From: a virus
DNA length: 64,000 nucleotides
Virus record (IMG/VR): IMGVR_UViG_3300042889_001503
Coordinates: 124,001 to 188,000 of that record
Direction: 5' to 3' (one strand)
Below the pieces are notes generated by a model. That model saw only the letters and a program-made list of their open reading frames with translations. It ran no database searches and was not told where the DNA came from. Below, piece after piece: positions 60,400 through 64,000 of the stretch (the stretch's first letter is position 1; each line of letters opens with the position of its first letter). Made by a program: the position numbers and the translations under genes.

Positions 60400-60607
60400 A
60401 AAAACTTATCACATTGGTATTGGGTGTAGTCAAACGGTAATTAGAATATTTAAACAATCAATATTGTTTAGTAAATCACCATCAGGTTGGTCACTTAGGA
60501 TTAATGATGGGGTTGGTATTAATGTTACCACAAAACCACTCTTTTCGGTTAGAAATGGGTATAAAAAATCCATTAAATTGGGTAGATATTATTTAGTAAA
60601 ATTATGA
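60386..60607 (+). CDS. Small beta-rich protein of unknown function
   Basis: This 73-residue protein starts at the third in-frame ATG (MWLSKKTYHIGIGCSQTVIR), because earlier ones at 60374 and 60377 lie deeper in the preceding gene. It has several basic beta strands (ILFSKSPSGWSLRINDGVGI). No family was recognised. Overlaps of 14 bases with the previous gene and 4 bases with the next are compatible with coupled translation. Confidence 0.45.
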   Translation: MWLSKKTYHIGIGCSQTVIRIFKQSILFSKSPSGWSLRINDGVGINVTTKPLFSVRNGYKKSIKLGRYYLVKL

Positions 60608-60990
60608 ACGAATTATTTAAATCAATTGAACCTCTGTTTAAAAATAGGTTCACTATAAATGTTAATGAGGATGTTAACATTCCGGAATATCTGTTCCGTA
60701 AATTCCATATTGAAAATATTGGTGAGGATTTTATTTTTACAACAGAAATTTATCAAACCGTGGAATACACATTTAACCCATCTGATTTGACAAAAATTAC
60801 GGATATCATTCTTAAATTTTTAGGTCCGGTTGGTGATTTAGTTGGAGGGTTACATATGTTAGTTAAAGGTTCCAATATGGAAATCGAGGGTGATTATGGT
60901 GATGGTGAATTATTAATTGTTAAATTTAGATTTGTTGTTAAACCGGTAGATATTAACCTATTATGTCAAGATATTAAGAAAGATGAATAA
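60604..60990 (+). CDS. Protein of unknown function
   Basis: This 128-residue protein has an alpha/beta pattern (KSIEPLFKNRFTINVNEDVN, then DIILKFLGPVGDLVGGLHML, then GDGELLIVKFRFVVKPVDIN). It overlaps the previous gene by four bases and the DUF3310 gene by eight. The Gly-rich loop in the middle is not a P-loop. No known family was recognised. Confidence 0.5.
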   Translation: MNELFKSIEPLFKNRFTINVNEDVNIPEYLFRKFHIENIGEDFIFTTEIYQTVEYTFNPSDLTKITDIILKFLGPVGDLVGGLHMLVKGSNMEIEGDYGDGELLIVKFRFVVKPVDINLLCQDIKKDE

Positions 60991-61216
60991 AGAAATGGTG
61001 AACCACCCGGAACATTACGGAGGTCAGGACAATCCTTATGAGGTTGTAAAAGTTTGTGAAGCTTGGGGTCTTGATAAAGACGCTTACATCTTCAACGTTG
61101 TTAAATATGTTGCAAGAGCGGGTAAGAAAGATACCGATAAAGAACTTCAGGATATGAAGAAAGCGTTGTGGTATTTAAATCGTAAAATTGAAAGATTAGA
61201 AAGTGGAAATCAATAA
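60983..61216 (+). CDS. DUF3310 family protein
   Basis: This 77-residue protein matches the DUF3310 pattern closely: VNHPEHYGGQDNPYEVVKVC, then EAWGLDKDAYIFNVVKYVAR, then AGKKDTDKELQDMKKALWYL and NRKIERLE. The family is widespread in phages, and I cannot state a proven role, although a nucleotide-metabolism link has been suggested by its all-helical, conserved acidic pattern. It overlaps both neighbours. Confidence 0.85.
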   Translation: MNKEMVNHPEHYGGQDNPYEVVKVCEAWGLDKDAYIFNVVKYVARAGKKDTDKELQDMKKALWYLNRKIERLESGNQ

Positions 61217-61370
61217 AGAATATATTGAATCAATAATAGGACTTGAAATTGATGATTTCAAAGTAGAGGAATTAATAGACGACGAAGACATTATAAATGT
61301 TAAAGTTAAACCTAAGGTATTACCCAAATATATTAACATTTCAATAAAAATAGATAAAGTAGATGTATAA
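61203..61370 (+). CDS. Small GTG-start protein of unknown function
   Basis: A 55-residue frame runs from GTG at 61203 to TAA at 61368-61370 (VEINKEYIESIIGLEIDDFK, then ELIDDEDIINVKVKPKVLPK). It overlaps the DUF3310 gene by 14 bases and the following gene by eight, the same spacing style as its neighbours. It fills an otherwise empty 146-base gap, so a real gene is likely. Confidence 0.5.
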   Translation: MEINKEYIESIIGLEIDDFKVEELIDDEDIINVKVKPKVLPKYINISIKIDKVDV

Positions 61371-61668
61371 AGTAACAGTAGATATTGACCAATACGCGGA
61401 AGGTGCGATTTTATTGGATGGTTTAGAGAGTGCAATTATTGGTATTGTTGAGGACTTTGGTTCTCCGGGAAGAAAGATATTATATTCAAAACGAGAGATA
61501 TTAAACATCTTACAAGAAAGAGACTTAATGACTATGGGTGAAGCGGAAGAGTTTTACGATTATAATATATTAGGATTATATGCTGGTGAACAGAACGCAG
61601 TGTTTTTAGACCAAGGTTTAGAACCAATTAAAAATGAAGAAAACGAGTGGGAATACCACGTAAAATAA
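61363..61668 (+). CDS. Protein of unknown function
   Basis: This 101-residue protein has YKVTVDIDQYAEGAILLDGL, a Gly-rich turn (EDFGSPGRKILYSKREI) and an acidic helical end (MTMGEAEEFYDYNILGLYAG). No motif was recognised. It starts inside the preceding small gene and ends four bases before the methyltransferase gene. Confidence 0.5.
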   Translation: MYKVTVDIDQYAEGAILLDGLESAIIGIVEDFGSPGRKILYSKREILNILQERDLMTMGEAEEFYDYNILGLYAGEQNAVFLDQGLEPIKNEENEWEYHVK

Positions 61669-61672
61669 TAAA

Positions 61673-62533
61673 ATGATAGAAACAGGAAAGATAATTAATG
61701 GAGATTGTATTGAGGTAATGAAAACATTTCCTGAAGGTTCAATTGATTTACTAGTAACATCACCACCATATAATGTAAACATTTCGTATGATGTTCATAA
61801 GGATGATTTACCAATGGAGGAATATTACGAGTGGTCAAAGGATTGGTTGAGAGAGGCGTTCCGAGTATTAAAAGATGATGGTCGAATTGCTGTGAATGTC
61901 CCAAATGAATTGAATGTCCAAGAAAGAGGTGGGAGAATATTATTCGTTGCCGAGTTTTGGATGTTAATGAAAGAAGTTGGGTTTAAATTTAGTGGGTTAG
62001 TCGACCTTACGGAAGATAGTCCACATAGAGTTCGACAAACGGCTTGGGGTTCTTGGATGAGTGCGTCAGCACCTTATATCTATAATCCTAAAGAGTGTAT
62101 CATATTGGCTTATAAGAAAAGTAGTAAAAAATTAACTAAAGGAGTTTCACAATGGATGGGAATATCAACTGAGGTTACTACTGAAGATGGTAAGGTTAAA
62201 AACAAAATGATTTATCAGGACGAAGATAAAAAAGAATTTATGAATTTGGTGTTTGGTAGATGGGAATATTTTGCGGATACTAGGTCATTAACTAAAGCCA
62301 CATTCTCAATGGACATTCCATCAAAGGCGATTAAGATATTGTCTTATAAAAATGATATTGTTCTTGACCCTTTTATGGGAAGTGGGACTTCAGCTTTTGC
62401 GGCTGAGTTATTAGATAGACGATGGATTGGAATTGAGTTATCTCCGGATTATACAGAAATTGCAAGGAAAAGAGTTCAATCATTAATTGATGAACGAAAA
62501 CAAACAAAATTAGAATTAAAAGAAGAGGTGTAA
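61673..62533 (+). CDS. Site-specific DNA methyltransferase (N4-cytosine/N6-adenine, beta class order)
   Basis: This 286-residue protein has the catalytic motif IV (LVTSPPYNVNISYD, residues 27-40) near the N-terminus. The AdoMet-binding motif I (VLDPFMGSGTSAFAAELLDR, with Asp232) lies near the C-terminus. This order is that of beta-class amino-methyltransferases. The target base cannot be read from the sequence; a T/SPPY motif fits N4-cytosine or N6-adenine. No endonuclease gene adjoins it. It may protect phage DNA from host restriction. A terminator begins within its last codons. Confidence 0.85.
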   Translation: MIETGKIINGDCIEVMKTFPEGSIDLLVTSPPYNVNISYDVHKDDLPMEEYYEWSKDWLREAFRVLKDDGRIAVNVPNELNVQERGGRILFVAEFWMLMKEVGFKFSGLVDLTEDSPHRVRQTAWGSWMSASAPYIYNPKECIILAYKKSSKKLTKGVSQWMGISTEVTTEDGKVKNKMIYQDEDKKEFMNLVFGRWEYFADTRSLTKATFSMDIPSKAIKILSYKNDIVLDPFMGSGTSAFAAELLDRRWIGIELSPDYTEIARKRVQSLIDERKQTKLELKEEV

Positions 62534-62547
62534 TAACCTCTTTTTTA
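62523..62547 (+). terminator. Terminator after the methyltransferase gene
   Basis: AAGAGGT (62523-62529) pairs perfectly with ACCTCTT (62536-62542) around GTAATA and runs into T residues. The left arm lies in the last coding codons. Confidence 0.8.
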
Positions 62548-62556
62548 TTTTCTGTA

Positions 62557-62564
62557 TATTTATA
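62557..62564 (+). promoter_or_regulatory. TATTTATA element before the peptidoglycan-binding gene
   Basis: GTATATTTATAACTAAAACA then ATTACT-ATG, a gap of 15 bases. It matches the leader of the LRR genes, including the AAAACAATTA stretch. Confidence 0.5.
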
Positions 62565-62579
62565 ACTAAAACAATTACT

Positions 62580-62936
62580 ATGGCAAAAAGATTTATAATT
62601 TCGGAAGATGAAAAAAGAGATATCCGTTCAAGATATGGTTTAGTTAATGAACAAAATGATGGTTTTGAACTTAAAAAAGGGATACAATGTTTCCTTAACA
62701 AAAAAGGTTATAAAGATGATGCGAATCAACCATTAAAAGTTGACGGATTACTAGCGGGTAAAACAGCGGAAGCTTTAAGTAAATATCAATCTAAGATTGG
62801 TGTTACCGCAGATGGTGTTTGGGGTCCTGAAACACAAAATAAAATGTCTGATAAAGACGTTCAACTTTTTAAACAATGTGTATCCGATGAAGGTAGTTTC
62901 ATTGATAAAGGTTTACATATGTTTGGTTTAGATTAA
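62580..62936 (+). CDS. Peptidoglycan-binding-domain protein with an ISE leader
   Basis: This 118-residue protein starts MAKRFIISEDEKRDIRSRYG (I-S-E at residues 7-9). Residues about 30-100 look like a peptidoglycan-binding domain 1 (three-helix): KKGIQCFLNKKGY, then PLKVDGLLAGKTAEALSKYQ, then GVTADGVWGPETQNKMSD. No catalytic domain is attached, so it may direct or anchor another protein at the cell wall. The leader and the TATTTATA element group it with the putative packaged proteins. Its stop overlaps the start of the DHH gene. Confidence 0.65.
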   Translation: MAKRFIISEDEKRDIRSRYGLVNEQNDGFELKKGIQCFLNKKGYKDDANQPLKVDGLLAGKTAEALSKYQSKIGVTADGVWGPETQNKMSDKDVQLFKQCVSDEGSFIDKGLHMFGLD

Positions 62937-64000
62937 TGAAAAAACTTATAAAAGAAAGTGGATTAAGAGACATTAACGCTCTTGCTAAAAGATACCCTAA
63001 AGCTGAAATATATTTTCACCAAGATTTAGATGGTGTAACTACGGCTATTGCGATGAAAGAATATCTTAAGAATAATGGTATTGATGTAATAGATTCTCAT
63101 ATCATCCAATATGGTGATAAAGAGTTCGCTGTAAAGAAGAATGACGCTAAAGGGGACGTGATGCCTGTTTTAGTTGATTTTGCTCACGGAAAACCAATGT
63201 TTGTGATTCACACAGACCACCACGATAGACAAGCCGGAGCTGAAGACACTAAATCAACATCATTTAGAAGTTCCCGTTCAAATGTTGAGACAATCTCTCA
63301 GGTAGTTTCTCCAAAAGAATTATTCCCATCCTCAGACATATTACTTATTTCTACTGTAGATTCTGCAAACTATGCGGTTAACGATATTTCAGTGGACCAA
63401 GTAATCTCTTACTTATTCAGATTAGATAAAGAGAAATCGTTAGAAAAGAATAAAATGTTAATGGGGTTAGTTGTTAACAAACTATTATTAGCGTTTAAAA
63501 ACAAACCAGGGTTCTTAGAGACATTGGTTATGGAATGTTCTCCATCGTTATTAAATATACTTCACACCATTAAACGAATAATGGTTGAGAAAGGATACGC
63601 GAAACCGGACCAACTTGAAAAGAATAAAGAAGACTATGTCACATCAATGCAAACTAACCCTAATGTTAAAGTATTAGGTAATGTTATTGTTCAATATGGT
63701 GGGGGTTCAATGTTTAAGCCAGGTTCTTACGATAGATACACACCATTCAAAAATAATCCTGAGGCTGACTTTATTGTTATTGCTTGGCCGTTAGGGTTAG
63801 TTCAAGCGTCTTGTAACCCATTCAAAGGAGAACGTCAATTAAAAGGTGTGAATTTAGGTGAGATTGCCCAAGAGGTATTATCAAAATGGGAGGACCAATT
63901 AAAACAAAGAGAGATAACCCTTTCAACAATTAAATGGATTTCAGAATCATCAAAAGATTTTAATTCGGAATCAACAGGATTTACCTTTAAAGATTTTGTT
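62936..64000 (+). CDS. DHH-family phosphoesterase (partial, runs off the window)
   Basis: The frame from ATG at 62936 stays open to the last base, with 355 codons visible. The first residues MKKLIKESGLRDINALAKRY carry I-K-E at 5-7. DHH-family motifs follow in order: YFHQDLDGVTTAIAM (Asp30, Asp32), VLVDFAHGKPMF (Asp81), and IHTDHHDRQAG (Asp94, His95, His96). Further motifs and the C-terminal DHHA1 part are less clear: IAWPLGLVQASCNPF may belong to the second domain. DHH proteins cut nucleic acids (RecJ) or small oligonucleotides. It starts in the stop of the peptidoglycan-binding gene. A packaged or injected nuclease is an open possibility. Confidence 0.75.
   Translation, partial: MKKLIKESGLRDINALAKRYPKAEIYFHQDLDGVTTAIAMKEYLKNNGIDVIDSHIIQYGDKEFAVKKNDAKGDVMPVLVDFAHGKPMFVIHTDHHDRQAGAEDTKSTSFRSSRSNVETISQVVSPKELFPSSDILLISTVDSANYAVNDISVDQVISYLFRLDKEKSLEKNKMLMGLVVNKLLLAFKNKPGFLETLVMECSPSLLNILHTIKRIMVEKGYAKPDQLEKNKEDYVTSMQTNPNVKVLGNVIVQYGGGSMFKPGSYDRYTPFKNNPEADFIVIAWPLGLVQASCNPFKGERQLKGVNLGEIAQEVLSKWEDQLKQREITLSTIKWISESSKDFNSESTGFTFKDFV

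Overview
This window reads as part of the genome of a large tailed phage, probably contractile-tailed, that infects a member of the Bacteroidetes and most likely the Flavobacteriia. The DNA is AT-rich and densely packed, with gene-to-gene gaps mostly of a few bases, many overlapping starts and stops, and no gene-free stretch above about 120 bases. Host evidence comes from several independent signals: TTTG-N19/20-TAnnTTTG promoters of Bacteroidetes type, a near absence of Shine-Dalgarno sequences, SprB-type repeats in the fibres (a domain of Bacteroidetes surface adhesins), a Bacteroidetes-type histone H1 (Hc1-like) gene, and a primary-type sigma factor. I found no tRNA, integrase, CRISPR array, insertion sequence or reverse transcriptase.

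Layout. (1) 1-18.5 kb, plus strand: end of a baseplate gene, a membrane lipase-like hydrolase, a 1884-residue structural protein with an internal block of membrane helices, five further tail/baseplate proteins (one P2 gpI-like), and a 1190-residue adhesin with SprB repeats, a Pro/Thr stalk and a C-terminal PEBP-like domain. (2) 18.5-30.8 kb, almost all minus strand: nine fibre-type proteins built from shared modules (SprB-like repeats, Pro-Thr stalks, a small beta-rich N-terminal module, two long paralogues), followed by a RuvC-like nuclease. (3) 30.9-39.0 kb, plus strand: DNA replication and recombination genes (primase, PD-(D/E)XK nuclease, Mre11/gp47-like and Rad50/gp46-like proteins) with small unknown genes. 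(4) 39.1-43.5 kb: an unknown protein and a sigma factor in one operon, then a lysis region (membrane proteins, an amidase endolysin, spanin-like proteins). (5) 43.5-64 kb: accessory and probable virion-internal proteins mixed with DnaJ, two DNA methyltransferases, thioredoxin, glutaredoxin, DUF3310, a PcfJ-like protein, a peptidoglycan-binding-domain protein and a DHH phosphoesterase that runs off the window.

The most interesting signal is a set of about nine otherwise unrelated proteins in the 42-64 kb region that begin with a short basic/hydrophobic peptide ending in (L/I/V)-x-E. This matches the form of T4 capsid-targeting peptides, which are cleaved after Glu by the prohead protease. Five of them, plus several structural genes, also have a TATTTATA element just before the start codon. 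My inference is that these are late-expressed proteins packaged inside the head and possibly injected. They include a tandem pair of leucine-rich-repeat proteins, a DHH phosphoesterase and a peptidoglycan-binding-domain protein. All function calls rest on reading motifs by eye; no database search was run.
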